From Nectonema munidae (lineage: Eukaryota; Nematomorpha; Nectonematoida; Nectonematidae): 64,000 bases of DNA. Shown here piece by piece: positions 1 through 12,376 of this stretch. The stretch covers positions 248,001 through 312,000 of the forward strand of contig JAUIRK010000278.1 in the NCBI GenBank assembly GCA_030549495.1. Reading direction: 5' to 3'. The position numbers and the translations under genes were made by a program. Within the stretch, counting starts at the first letter, position 1; each line of letters opens with the position of its first letter. The notes beneath the pieces were generated by a model that made no database searches, was not told where the DNA came from, and worked only from the letters and a program-made list of their open reading frames with translations.

Positions 1-2184
1 TAGTCTTTTAAGTGCCCCTTTTTGTGCCTGCCTCTGTTTAAGTGTCCCTGTTTGTGCTTGCATGTGTTTAATTTCCCTGTTTGTGCCTGCCTGTGTTTAA
101 CTCCTCCCTGTTTGTGCCTGCCTTGTTTGTGTTCGGTTTTCTGCCTGTGTTTGAGTGCTCCCTGTTTGAGCCTGCCTGTGTTTGAGTGCTCCTTATTTGT
201 GTCTGCCTGTGTTATAGTGCCCCATGTTTGAGTGCCTCCTGTTTATGCCTGCTTGTGTTTGAATGCCCCCTGTTGGTGTTTGCCTGTGTTAAAGTGCTCC
301 CTTTTTGTGCCTGTTTCTGTTTAAGTGCTCGCTGTTTGTGCCTGCCTATGTTTAAGTCAACCCTGTTTGTGCATGCGTGTGTTGGGTTCTCCCTGTTTTA
401 GTGCCTGCCTGTGTTTAAGTGCTCCTTGTTTCTGCTTGACTATTGTTTAAGTCCTACCTGTTTTTAAGTACTACTTGTTTGTGCCTGCCTGTGTTTGAGT
501 GCTTCCTATTTTGCCTGTTTGTGTTTGAGTACCCTCTGTTGGTACTTGCCTGTGTTTAAGTGTTCCCTTTTTGTGCTTAAATCTGTTTAAGTGCTTGCAT
601 GTGGTTAAGTCCACCCTGTTTGTGCCTTCCTGTGTTTGAGTGCTCCTTGTTTGTGACTGCCTGTGTTATAGTGCCCCATGTTTGTGCCTGCCTCTGTTTG
701 AGTGCCTCCTGTTTTTTGAGTGCTCCCTGTTTGTGTCTGTCCGTGCTTGACTGCCCCATATTTGTGCCGGCCTGTGTTTGAGTGCCTTCTGTTTGTGCGT
801 TCCTGTATTTGTGTGGCCCCTGTATGTGTTTACCTGTTTTAAAGTGCCTCCCTTTTTCTGCCTGAATCTGTTTAAGTGCTACCTGTTTGGGCTTGCATGT
901 GTTTAAGTTTTCCCTGTTTGTGCCTGCCTGTGTTTAAATCCTCCCTGTTTGTGCCTGCCTGTGTTTGAGTGCTCCCTGTTTGAACCTGCCTGTGTTTGAG
1001 TGCTCCTTATTTGTGTCTGCCTGTGTTATAGTGTCCCATGTTTGAGTCCCTCTTGTTTTGCATGCGTTGTGCCTTCCTATGTTTGAATGCCCCTTGTTGG
1101 TGCTTGCCTGTGTTAAAGTACTCCCTTTTTGAGCTTGAATCTGTTTAAGTGCTCCCTGGTTGTGCCTGCCTGTGTTTAAGTCAACCCTGTTTGTGCCTGC
1201 GTGTGTTGGGTTCTCCCTGTTTGAGTGCCTGCCTGTGTTTAAGTGCTCCTTGTTTCTGCTTGACTATTGTTTAAGTCCTACCTGTGTTTAAGTACTCCTT
1301 GTTTGAGTGCTCCCTATTTTGCCTAGGTTTGAGTGCTCCCTATTTTGCCTGTTTGTGTTTCAGTACCCTCTGTTGGTACTTGCCTGTGTTTAAGTGTTCC
1401 CTTTTTGTGCTTAAATCTGTTTGCATGTGGTTAAGTCCACCCTGTTTGTGCCTTCCTGTGTTTGAGTGCTCCTTGTTTGTGACTGCCTGTGTTATAGTTC
1501 CCCATGTTTGTGCCTGCCTCTTGTTTGAGTGCTCCCTGTTTGTGTCTGTCCGTGCTTGAGTGCCCCATATTTGTGCCTGCCTGTGTTTGAGTGCCTGCCT
1601 GTGTTTGTGTCCTCCTTGTTTGTGCGTTCCTGTGTTTGTGTGGCCCCTGTAGGTGTTTAGCTGTTTTAAAGTGCTCCCTTTTTCTGCCTGAATCTGTTTA
1701 AGTTTTACCTGTTTGTGCTTGCATGTGTTTAAGTTTTCCCTGTTTGGGCCTGCCTGTGTTTAAATCCTCCCTGTTTGTGCCTGCCTGTGTTTGAGTGCTC
1801 CCTGTTTGTGCCTGCCTGTGTTTGAGCGCTCCCTGTTTGAATCTGCCTGTGTTTGAGTGCTCCTTATTTGTGTCTGCCTGTGTTATAGTGTCCCATGTTT
1901 GAGTCCCTCTTGTTTTTGCCTGCTTGTGCCTTTCTGTGTTTGAATGCCCCTTGTTGGTGCTTGCCTGTGTTAAAGTACTCCCTTTTTGAGCCTAAATCTG
2001 TTTAAGTGCTCCCTGTTGGTGCCTGAATATTGTTTAAGTGCTCCCTGTTTATGCCTGCCTGTGTTTGAGTGCCCCTGTTGGTGCTTGTTTGTGTTAAAGT
2101 GCAACCTTTTTGTAACTGAATCTGTTTAATTGCTCCATTTGTGCCTGAATGTGTTTAGGTGTCCCCTGTTTGTACCTGCATGTT
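1..2184 (+). repeat. 31-bp satellite array, segment 1
   Basis: Tandem 31-bp monomers run without a break from the window edge to the first AT-rich spacer. A clean monomer lies at 952-982 and contains the core CCTGCCTGTGTTTGAGTGCT. Spacing between neighbouring GTTTGTGCC words is 31 bp where the array is regular. Variant monomers (GTTATAGTG, GTTAAAGTG, TTGGGTTC types) occur in a repeating order. The + strand is almost free of A. The first ~150 bases do not follow the variant order of the related block at 33 kb. Short open frames on both strands come from the period and are not genes. Confidence 0.95.
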
Positions 2185-3418
2185 TATTCAAAGATTATTC
2201 GTACTAGATGATGGGTACCTCCCGTAAATTGTTACCACTGTAAACATTATTGGTACACCTAATAATTATTGATATCCCACAGAAGGATCATTAGTAGATA
2301 TAAAGATCAATTTTACACGCTAAGATATGATAATTTACATAATAAATGAATTAGCAAATTAGATTATCATCCAAATTAGTGGATAATATAAAATAAAATA
2401 TGAAAATAATTTATCCTTAACTATATAAAATCTTAATCAAAAGTAGAAAGATATGTTTATTTAAATTAAAAATAAATTTGTACAAATCTAATAAAATCTT
2501 TTAAAACTTAATAATTAAAATTTTAAAGTAATACAATTAAGAAAAAAAAATTAACTAAATAACTTAGTTTAAAGAAAATAGACTATTATTAACACCTTAC
2601 ATATTTAAAAATGATCTATATTGGTTATCTTTTATAGAAATGAGAATTAATAAACTAATTAAGTTAAGAATTTTAAACTAAGAACTAATAAAATAAGAAC
2701 AAGAACCCTGTTTTATTAAAAATATAAATTTAAAATAGTAACAAACAAACTAATTATCTTTATTGAAAGAAAGAAAGAATTTATTGAAAAAATGTACAAT
2801 TTAGAATAAAAAATTACAGTAGTATTCAGTAGTTGAGCACACTCCAGACTAATTAAATCTTGAGAAGGGTCTTTCTGAAGAATTTCTTTCTTTCTTTCTT
2901 TCTTTTTTCTCAAGAAGGGTGGGTAGGTATAAAATAAGTTGCAAAAGTAAAGCCTTGAGTTTTGAAAAGTGAAAATTTGTCCTTTATTTTTGTTAACTCG
3001 ATGTCATTAATGTCCTTGCGAACAAATTTATAAAATATTTAAAATATATTTTAATTTTTCAAAAATATTTAGTAAAATTTTTAATTTCTTTAAAATTAAA
3101 AAGCATATTTCATTCTCTTTTGTTTTTAACAATGCTCTTTATTCAAAATATGAATTAAAATATATATTACTAGAAATTGTAAGTTCTCTTGTATTTGATC
3201 ATTATCACATAGCATACACTGTGTGAAAGACAGGTTTCGGTGATTGAAACCTCACCAATTCCATTTTTGGTTTCAAACTATAAGGTTTGAACTGGCATTT
3301 AGTGGCTACGGATAATTGAAAGACTTTTTAACCCCCTTGAAATCCCGTTTTTTTGTTCTCCCCCTTGTAAGGGTTATTCACCTTTTTAAATACCCTATTT
3401 TTCACCGCCCCCTCTCTG
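2185..3418. repeat. AT-rich array spacer, copy 1
   Basis: A 1.23-kb AT-rich, monomer-free sequence interrupts the array. It starts just after the word GCATGTTTATTC and ends in CACCGCCCCCTCTCTGAC, after which the monomers resume. No coding region is convincing. It holds a (GAAA)n tract near 2,765 and a (TTTC)n tract at about 2,884-2,906, the latter enclosed by CTTGAGAA (2,859-2,866) and TTCTCAAG (2,907-2,914). Two small hairpins lie at 3,233-3,256 and 3,272-3,291. It is nearly identical to the third copy and more different from the second. Confidence 0.92.
3233..3291. other. Conserved hairpin cluster in spacer
   Basis: GGTTTC (3,233-3,238) pairs with GAAACC (3,246-3,251). The overlapping GGTGA (3,239-3,243) pairs with TCACC (3,252-3,256), so the two stems exclude each other. 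A third stem is TTCAAAC (3,272-3,278) with GTTTGAA (3,285-3,291). The same arms appear in the other two spacers. The function is unknown; these are short stems in AT-rich DNA and could be chance. Confidence 0.5.
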
Positions 3419-6400
3419 ACTGTGCCTGCCTGTGTTTAAGTGCTCCCTGTTTCTGCTTGCCTATTATTTAAGTCCTATCTGTGCTTAAGTGTTCCTTGTT
3501 TATGCCTTCCTGTGTTTGGGTGTTCCCTGTTTGTGCCTTCCTGTGTTTGAGTGCCCTCTGTTGGTGCTTGCCTGTGTTAAAGTGCTCCCTTTTTGTGCCT
3601 GAATCTATTTAAGTGCTCCCTGTTTGTGCTAGCATGTGTTTAAGTTTCCCTTGTTTGTGCCTCCCTGTGTTTAAGTTTTCCCTATGTGTGCTCCCTGTTT
3701 GAGCCTACCTATGTTTGAGTGCTACTTGTTTGTGTATGCCTATGTTATAGTGCCCCATGTTTGAGTGCCTCCTGTTTTTGCCTTCTTGTGTTTGAATTCC
3801 CCCTGTTGGTGCTTACGTGTGTTAAAGTGGTCCCTTTTTATGCCTGTCTCTGTTTAAGTGCTACCTGTTTGTGCCTGCCTGTGTTTAATTCTACCTTGTT
3901 TGTGCTTGCCTATGTTTGTGTTCTCCCTGTTTAAGCTTGCCTGTGTTTAAGTGCTCCCTGTTTCTGGTTGCTTATTGTTTAAGTCCTACCTGTGTTTAAT
4001 TGCTCTTGTTTGTGCCTAACCGTGTTTGGGTGATCCCTATTGATTGAGTGCTCGTCATTTGTTCCTGTCTGTGTTTGAGTGCTCCCTGTTTTTGCCTGTA
4101 TGTGCTTCCTGTTTATGCCTTCCTGTGTTTGAGTGGCCTCTGTTGGTGCTTGCCTGTGTTAATTTGCTCCCTTTTTGTGCCTGAATCTGTTTAAGTGCTC
4201 CCTGTTTGAGATTGCATCTGTTTAAGTTTTCCCTGTTTGTGCCAGCCTGTGTTTAAGTCCTCCCTGTTTGTGCCTGCCTGTGTTTGAGTGCTCCCTTTTT
4301 GAGCCTGCCTGTGTTTGAGTGCTCCTTGTTTGTGTCTGCCGGTGTTATAGTGCCCCAATCTTTGAGTACCTCCTATTTATGTCTGCTTGTGTTTGAATGC
4401 CCCGTTGGTGTTTGCCTGTGTTAAAGTGCTCCCTTCTTGTGCCTTTCTCTGTTTGTGCCTACCTGTGTTTAAGTCAACCCTGTTTGTTCCTGCGTGTGTT
4501 GGGTTCTCTCTGTTTGAGTGCCTGCCTTTGTTTAAGTGCTCCCTGTTTCTCCTTGCCCTCGTTGTTTGTGTCTAACTGTGTTTGGATGCTCCCTGTTGAT
4601 TGAGTGCTCGTTGTTTGTTAATGCCTGTGTTTGAGTGCTCTCTGTTTGTAACTGCCTGCGTTTGAGTGTTACTTATTTGCGCCTGCCTGTGTCTAAGTGC
4701 TCGCTGTTTGTGCCTGCCTGTGTTTAATTCCTCCTTGTGTGTGCTTGCATATGTTGGGTTCTCCCTGTTTGAGCTTGACTGTGTTTCAGTGCCTGCCTGT
4801 GTTTAAGTGCTCCCTGTTTCTGCTTGCTTATTGTTTAAGTCCTACCTGTGTTTAAGTGCTCCTTGTTTGTGCCTGATCGTGTTTGGGTGCTTCCTGTTAA
4901 TTGAGTGCTCGTCATTTGTTCCTGCCTGTGTTTGAGTGCTCCCTGTTTTTGCCTGTATGTGCTTCCTGTTTGTGCCTTCCTGTGTTTGAGTGCCCACTGT
5001 TGGTGCTTGCCTGTGTTAAAGTGCTCCCTTTTTGTGCCTGAATCTGTTTAAGTGCTCCCTGTTTGGGCTTGCATGTGTTTATAGTGTTCCCTGTTTGTAC
5101 CTGCCTGTGTTTTAGTCCTCCCTTTTGTGCCCTCCTGTTTGTGAGTGCTTCCTGTTTGAACCTGCCTGTGTTTGAGTGCTCCTTGTTTGTGTTTGTCTGT
5201 GTTATAGTGCCCCATAATTGAGTGCCTCCTCTTTTTGCCTGCCTGTTGTTTAAGTGCTCCCAGTTTGTGTCTGCCTGTGCTTGAGTGCCCCATATTTGTG
5301 CCTGCCTTTGTTTGAGTGCCTCCTGTTTGTGCCTGCCTGTGTTTAATTCCACCTTATTTGTGCTTGCGTATGTTGGGTTCTGCCTATTTGAGTGCCTGCC
5401 TGTGTTGTGTTCCCTGTTTCTGCCTGCTTATTGTTTAAGTCCTACCTGTGTTAAAGTGCTCCTTGTTTGTGCCTGACCGTATTTGGGTGCTTCCTGTTGA
5501 ATGAGTGCTCGTCGTTTGTTCCTGCCTGTGTTTGAGTGCTCCCTGTTTTTGCCTGCATGTGCTTCCTGTTTGTGCCTTCCTGTGTTTGAGTGCCCTCTGT
5601 TGGTGCTTGTCTGTGTTAAAGTGCTCCCTTTTTGTGCCTGAATCTGTTTAAGTGCTCCCTGTTTGAGCTTGCATGTGTTAAAGTGTTCCCTGTTTGTGCC
5701 AGCCTGTGTTTAAGTCCTCCCTGTTAGTGCCTGCCTGTGTTTGAGTGCTCCCTTTTTGAGCCTGCCTGTGTTTGGGTGCTCCTTGTTTGTGTCTGCCTGT
5801 GTTATAGTGTCCCATGTTTGAGTCCCTCTTGTTTTTGCCTGCTTGTGCCTTCCTGTGTTTAAATGCCCCTTGTTAGTGCTTGCCTGTGTTAAAGTACTCC
5901 CTTTTTGAGCCTGAATCTGTTTAAGTGCTCCCTGTTTGTGCCTGCCTGTGTTTAAGTCCACCCTGTTTGTACCTGCGTGTGTTGGGTTTTCCCTGTTTGA
6001 GCCCTTGTTTGAACCTGCCTGCGTTTGAGTGCTCCGTATTTGTGTTTGCCTGTGTTATAGTTCCCCATGTTTGAGTGCCTCCTGTTTATGCCTCATTGTG
6101 TTTGAATGCCCCCTGTTGGTGTTTGCCTGTGTTAAAGTGCTCCCTTTTTGTGCCTGTCTCTGTTTAAGTGCTCTCTGTTTGTGCCTGCCTGTGTTTAAGT
6201 CAACCCTATTTGTGCCTGCGTGTGTTGGGTTCTCCCTGTTTGAGTGCCTGCCTGTGTTTAGTGCTGTTTCTCCCTGTTTGTTTAAGTGCTCCTTGTTTCT
6301 GCTTGTTTATCCTCTGTTTAAGTCCTACCTGTGTTTAAGTGCTCCTTGTTTGTGCCTGCCTGTGTTTGAGTGCTCCCTATTTTGCCTATGTGTGTTTGAG

Positions 6401-9400
6401 TGCCCTCTGTTGGTACTTGCCTGTGTTTAAGTGTTCCCTTTTTGTGCCTAAATCTGTTTAAGTGCTTGCATGTGGTTAAGTCCACACTGTTTGTGCCTGC
6501 CTGTGTCGGGTGCTAGCTGTTTTTGAGTGCCTGCCTGTGTTTAAGTGCTCCCTTCTCTCCTTGTCCTCGTTGTTTGTGTCTGACTGTGTTTGGATGCTCC
6601 CGGTTGATTTAGTGCTAGTTGTTTGTTAATGCCTGTGTTTGAGTGCTCTCTATTTGTAACTGCCTGCGTTTGAGTGTGACCTGTTTGCGCCTGCCTGTGT
6701 CTAAGTACTCGCTGTTTGTGCCTGCCTGTGTTTAATTCCACCTTGTTTGTGCTTGCATATGTTGGGTTCTCCCTATTTGAGTGCCTGCCTGTTTTATGTT
6801 CCTGCCTGCTTATTGTTTAAGTCCTAACTGTGTTTAAGTGCTCCTTGTTTGTGCCTCACCGTGTTTGGGTGCTTCCTGTTGATTGAGTGCTCATCGTTTG
6901 TTCCTGCCTGTGTTTGAGTGCTCCCTGTTTTTGCCTGTATGTGCTTCCTGTTTGTGCCTTCCTGTGTTTGAGTGCCCTCTGTTGGTGCTTGCCTGTGTTA
7001 AAGTGCTCCCTTTTTGTGCCTGAATCTGTTTAAGTGCTCCCTGTTTGAGCTTGCATGTGTTTAAGTGTTCCCTGTTTGTGCCAGCCTGTGTTTAAGTCCT
7101 CCCTGTTAGTGCCTGCCTGTGTTTGAGTGCTCCCTTTTTGAGCCTGCCTGTGTTTGGGTCCTCCTTGTTTGTGTCTGCCTGTGTTATAGTGCCCCATGTT
7201 TATGCCTGCTTGTTTTTGAATGCCCCCTGTTGGTGCTTGCCTGTGTTAAAGTGCTCTCTTTTTGTGCCTGCCTGTGTTTAAATCAACCCTGTTTGTGCCT
7301 GCCTGTGTTTGAGTGCTCCCTGTTTGAGCCTTCCTGTGTTTGAGTGCTCCTTGTTTGTGACTGCCTGTATTATAGTGCCCCATGTTTGGGCCTGCCTCTG
7401 TTTGAGTGCCTCCTGTTGTTTGAATGCTCCCTGTTTGTGTCTGTCCGTGCTTGAGTGCCCCATATTTGTGCCTGCCTGTGTTTGAGTGCCTTCTGTTTGT
7501 GCCTGCCTGTGTTTGTGTCCTCCTTGTTTGTGCATTCCTGTCTTTGTGTGGTCCCTGTAGGTGTTTACCTGTTTTAAAGTGCTCCCTTTTTCTGCCTGAA
7601 TCTGTTTAAGTGCTACCTGTTTGTGGTTGCATGTGTTTAAGTTTTCCTTGTTTGTGCCTACCTGTGTTTAAATCCTCCCTGTTTGTGCCTGCCTGTGTTT
7701 GAGTGCTCCCTGTTTGTGCCTGCCTGTATTTGAGTGCTCCCTTCCTGTGTTTGAGTGCTCCTTATTTGTGTCTGCCTGTGTTATAGTGTCCCATGTTTGA
7801 GTCCCTCTTGTTTTTGCCTGTTTGTGCCTTCCTGTGTTTGAATGCCCCTTGTTAGTGCCTCCCTGTGTTAAAGTACTCCTGTTTGATTGTTTGACCTGCC
7901 TCTGTTTAAGTGCTCCCTGTTTGTGCCTGCCTGTGTTATAGTGCCCCATGTTTGAGTGCCTCCTGTTTATGCCTCATTGTGTTTGAATGCCCCCTGTTGG
8001 TGTTTGCCTGTGTTAAAGTGCTCCCTTTTTGTGCCTGTCTCTGTTTAAGTGCTCTCTGTTTGTGCCTGCCTGTGTTTAAGTCAACCCTATTTGTGCCTGT
8101 GTATGTTGGGTTCTCCCTGTTTGAGTGCTTGCCTGTGTTTAAGTGCTCCTTGTTTCTGCTTGACTATTGTTTAAGTCCTACCTGTATTTAAGTGCTCCTT
8201 GTTTGTGCATGCCAGTGTTTGGGTGCTCACTGTTGATAGAGTGCTCGTTGTTGTTCCTGCCTGTGTTTGAGTGCTCCCTATTTTGCCTGTTTGTGTTTGA
8301 GTGCCCTCTGTTGGTGCTTGCCTGTGTTTAAGTGTTCCCTTTTTGTGCCTGAATCTGTTTAAGTGCCTGTTTGCATGTGGTTAACTCCACCCTGTTTGTG
8401 CCTGCCTTGGTCAGGTGCTCTGCCTGTGTTTGAGTGCTCCCTGTTTGAGCCTGCCTGTGTTTGAGTGCTCCTTGTTTGTGTCTGCCTGTGTTATAGTGCC
8501 CCATGTTTGAGTGCCTCCTGTTTATGCCTGCTTGTGTTTGAATGCCCCCTGTTGGTGCTTGCCTGTGTTAAAGTGCTCCCTTTTTGAGCCTGAATCTGTT
8601 TAAGTGCTCCCTGTTTGTGCCTGCCTATGTTTAAGTCAACCCTGTTTGTGCCTGCGTGTGTTGGGTTCTCCCTGTTTGAGTGCCTGCCTGTGTTTAAGTG
8701 CTCCTTGTTTCTGCTTGACTATTGTTTAAGTCCTACCTGTGTTTAAGTGCTCCTTGTTCCCTTGTTTGAGTGCTCCCTTTTTCCTTTTTGTGCCTGCCTG
8801 TGTTTGAGTGCTCCCTATTTTGCCTGTTTGTGTTTCAGTACCCTCTGTTGGTACTTGCCTGTGTTTAAGTGTTCCCTTTTTGTGCTTAAATCTGTTTGCA
8901 TGTGGTTAAGTCCACCCTGTTTGTGCCTTCCTGTGTTTGAGTGCTCCTTGTTTGTGACTGCCTGTGTTATAGTTCCCCATGTTTGTGCCTGCCTCTTTTT
9001 GAGTGCCTCTTGTTGTTTGAGTGCTCCCTGTTTGTGTCTGTCCGTGCTTGAGTGCCCCATATTTGTGCCTGCCTGTGTTTGAGTGCCTGCCTGTGTTTGT
9101 GTCCTCCTTGTTTGTGTCTGCCTGTGTTTGTGCTGTTTGGGCCCCTGTTTGTGTTTACCTGTTTTAAAGTGCTCCCTTTTTCTGCCTGAATCTGTTTAAG
9201 TTCTACCTGTTTGTGCTTGCATGTGTTTAAGTTTTCCCTGTTTGGGCCTGCCTGTGTTTAAATCCTCCCTGTTTGTGCCTGCCTGTGTTTGAGTGCTCCC
9301 TGTTTGTGCCTGCCTGTGTTTGAGTGCTCCCTGTTTGAATCCTGCCTGTGTTTGAGTGCTCCTTATTTGTGTCTGCCTGTGTTATAGTGTCCCATGTTTG

Positions 9401-9668
9401 AGTCCCTCTTGTTTTTGCCTGCTTGTGCCTTCCTGTGTTTGAATGCCCCTTGTTGGTGCTTGCCTGTGTTAAAGTACTCCCTTTTTGAGCCTGAATCTGT
9501 TTAAGTGCTCCCTGTTGGTGCCTGAATATTGTTTAAGTGCTCCCTGTTTATGCCTGCCCCTGTTGGTGCTTGTTTGTGTTAAAGTGCAACCTTTTTGTGA
9601 CTGAATCTGTTTAATTGCTCCATTTGTGCCTGAATGTGTTTAGGTGTCCCCTGTTTGTGCCTGCATGT
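3419..9668 (+). repeat. 31-bp satellite array, segment 2
   Basis: 6.25 kb of 31-bp monomers in the same orientation as segment 1. It runs between spacer copies 1 and 2, so spacer plus array make a 7.48-kb macro-unit. The first ~1.4 kb repeats the variant order found after spacer 2, at an offset of about 7.48 kb. The last ~1 kb repeats the variant order that precedes spacers 1 and 3, including the diverged monomers with TTAAAGTGCAACC and GCTCCATTTGTGCC. Longest open frame: 146 codons, minus strand, 4,912-5,352; not considered a gene. Confidence 0.95.
5498..7670 (+). repeat. Higher-order block B, copy 1
   Basis: A series of variant monomers starting at TGAATGAGTGCTCGTCG and ending after the rare words GTGGTTGCATG and GCCTACCTG. 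The same series occurs at 12,377 (offset 6,879, then 6,865 after a 14-bp indel), and its later part recurs near 23,000-24,866. Shared rare variants make common descent likely rather than mere monomer similarity. Confidence 0.8.
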
Positions 9669-10897
9669 TTATTCAAAGATTATTCGTACTGAAAAGATGA
9701 TGGGTACCTCCCGTAAATTGTTACCACTGCAAACATTATTGGTACACCTAATAATTATTGATATCCCATAGAAGGATCATTAGTAGATATAAAGATCAAT
9801 TTTACACGCTAAGATATGGTAATTTACATAATAAATGAATTAGCAAATTAGATTATCATCCAAATTAGTGGACAATATAAAATAAAATATGAGAATAATT
9901 TATCGTTAACTATATAAAATCTTAATCAAAAGTAGATAGATGTGTTTATTATTAAAAATAAATTTGTACAAATCTAATGAAATCTTTTAAAACTTAATAA
10001 TTAAAATTTTAAAGTAATACAATTAAGAAAAAAAATTAACTAAATAACTTAGTTTAAAGAAAATAGACTATTATTAACACCTTACATATTTAAAAATGAT
10101 CTATATTGGTTATCTTTTATTGAAATGAGAATTAATAAACTAATTAAGTTAAGAATTTTAAACTAAGAACTAATAAAATAAGAACAAGAACCCTGTTTTA
10201 TTAAAAATATAGATTTAAAATAGTAACAAACAAACTAATTATCTTTATTGAAAGAAAGAATTTATTGAAAAAATGTACAATTTAGAATAAAAAATTACAG
10301 TAGTATTCAGTAGTTGAGCACACTCCAGACTAATTAAATCTTGAGAAGGGTCTTTCTCAAGAATTTCTTTCTTTCTTTTTTCTCAAGAAGGGTGGGTAGG
10401 TATAAAATAAGTTGCAAAAGTAAAGCCTTGAGTTTTGAAAAGTGAAAATTTGTCCTTTATTTTTGTTAACTCGATGTCAATAATGTCCATGCGAACAAAT
10501 TTATAAAATATATAAAATATATTTTAATTTTTCAAAAATATTTAGTAAAATTTTTAATTTCTTTAAAATTAAAAAGCATATTTCTTTCTCTTTTGTTTTT
10601 AACAATGCTCTATATTTAAAATATGAATAAAAATATATATTACTAGAAATTGTAAGTTCTCTTGTATTTGATCATTATCACATAGCATACACTGTGTGAA
10701 AGACAGGTTTCGGTGATTGAAACCTCACCAATCCCACTTTTGGTTTCAAACTATAAGGTTTGAACTGGCATTTAGTGGCTACGGATAATTGAAAAACTTT
10801 TTAACCTACTTGAAATCCGGTTTTTTTCTTTTGTTCTCCCCCTTGTAAGGGCTATTCACCCCTTATAAATTCCCTATTTTTCACTGCCCCTCTCTGA
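9669..10897. repeat. AT-rich array spacer, copy 2
   Basis: Second copy of the 1.2-kb spacer, with the same start (GCATGTTTATTC) and end (CTCTCTGACTGTGCC). It is the most diverged of the three: GAAAAG is present near 9,694 where the others have AG, the (TTTC)n tract is shorter, and there are scattered substitutions. No gene seen. The hairpin cluster of copy 1 is kept. Confidence 0.92.
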
Positions 10898-12376
10898 CTG
10901 TGCCTGACTGTGTTTAAGTTCTCCCTGTTTCTGCTTGCCTATTATTTAAGTCCTACCTGTGCTTAAGTGCTCCTTGTTTATGCCTTCCTGTGTTTGGGTG
11001 TTCCCTGTTTGTGCCTTTCTGTGTTTGAGTGCCCTCTGTTGGTGCTTGCCTATGTTAAAGTGCTCCTTTTTTGTGCTTGAATCTATTTAAGTGCTCCCTG
11101 TTTGTGCTTGCATGTGTTTAAGTTTCCCTTGTTTGTGCCTCCCTGTGTTTAAGTTTTCCCTATGTGTGCTCCCTGTTTGAGCCTACCTGTGTTTGAGTGC
11201 TACTTGTTTGTGTTTGCCTGTGTTATAGTGCCCCATGTTTGAGTGCCTCCTGTTTTTGCCTTCCTGTGTTTGAATGCCCCCTGTTGGTGCTTACGTGTGT
11301 TAAAGTGGTCCCTTTTTGTGCCTGTCTCTGTTTAAGTGCTACCTGTTTGTGCCTGCCTATGTTTAATTCTACCTTGATTGTGCTTGCGTATGTTGGGTTC
11401 TCCCTGTTTGAGCTTGCCTGTGTTTAAGTGCTCCCTGTTTCTGCTTGCTTATTGTTTAAGTCCTACCTGTGTTTAAGTGCTCCTTGTTTGTGCCTAACCG
11501 TGTTTGGGTGATCCCTGTTGATTGAGTGCTCGTCATTTGTTCCTGCCTGTGTTTGAGTGCTCCCTGTTTTTGCCTGTATGTGCTTCCTGTTTGTGCCTTC
11601 CTTTGTTTGAGTGGCCTCTGTTGGTGCTTGCCTGTGTTAAAGTGCTCCCTTTTTGTGCCTGAATTTGTTTAAGTGCTCCCTGTTTGAGATTGCATCTGTT
11701 TAAGTGTTCCCTGTTTGTGCCAGCCTGTGTTTAAGTCCTCCCTGTTTGTGCCTGCCTTTGTTTGAGTGCTCCCTTTTTGAGCCTGCCTGTGTTTGAGTGC
11801 TCCTTGTTTGTGTCTGCCGGTGTTATAGTGCCCCAATGTTTGAGTGCCTCCTCTTTATGCCTGCTTGTGTTTGAATGCCCCCGTTGGTGTTTGCCTGTGT
11901 TAAAGTGCTCCCTTCTTGTGCCTTTCTCTGTTTGTGCCTACCTGTGTTTAAGTCAACCCTGTTTGTTCCTGCGTGTGTTGGGTTCTCTCTGTTTGAGTGC
12001 CTGCCTTTGTTTAAGTGCTCCCTGTTTCTCCTTGCCCTCGTTGTTTGTGTCTAACTGTGTTTGGATGCTCCCTGTTGATTGAGTGCTCGTTGTTTGTTAA
12101 TGCCTGTGTTTGAGTGCTCTCTGTTTGTAACAGCCTGCCTTTGAGTGTTACCTGTTTGCGCCTGTGTGTGTCTAAGTGCTCGCTGTTTGTGCCTGCCTGT
12201 GTTTAATTCCTCCTTGTGTGTGCTTGCATATGTTGGGTTCTCCCTGTTTGAGCTTGACTGTGTTTCAGTGCCTGCCTGTGTTTAAGTGCTCCCTGTTTCT
12301 GCTTGCTTATTGTTTAAGTCCTACCTGTGTTTAAGTGCTCCTTGTTTGTGCCTGATCGTATTTGGGTGCTTCCTGT

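Larger units (their letters stand above)
150..3995 (+). repeat. Long duplicated block, copy 1 (array + spacer + array)
   Basis: This block is repeated at about 33,226-37,017 with the same variant order and the same 1.2-kb spacer. The offset is 33,076 in the left part and 33,022 after indels inside the spacer, the largest being about 31 bp near 2,525-2,560. Identity drops after the shared variant CTGGTTGCTTATTG near 3,965. I infer a segmental duplication or gene conversion inside the satellite. An assembly duplication is possible. Confidence 0.85.

Noticed and set aside
952-982. Telomeric repeat
   Set aside because: The monomer has no TTAGG or TTAGGG core, and the array is followed by ordinary transposon-rich DNA.
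2716-2966. Minus-strand frames in the AT-rich spacers (65-74 codons; also near 35,742-35,966)
   Set aside because: They run through microsatellites, differ in length among copies and show no motif.
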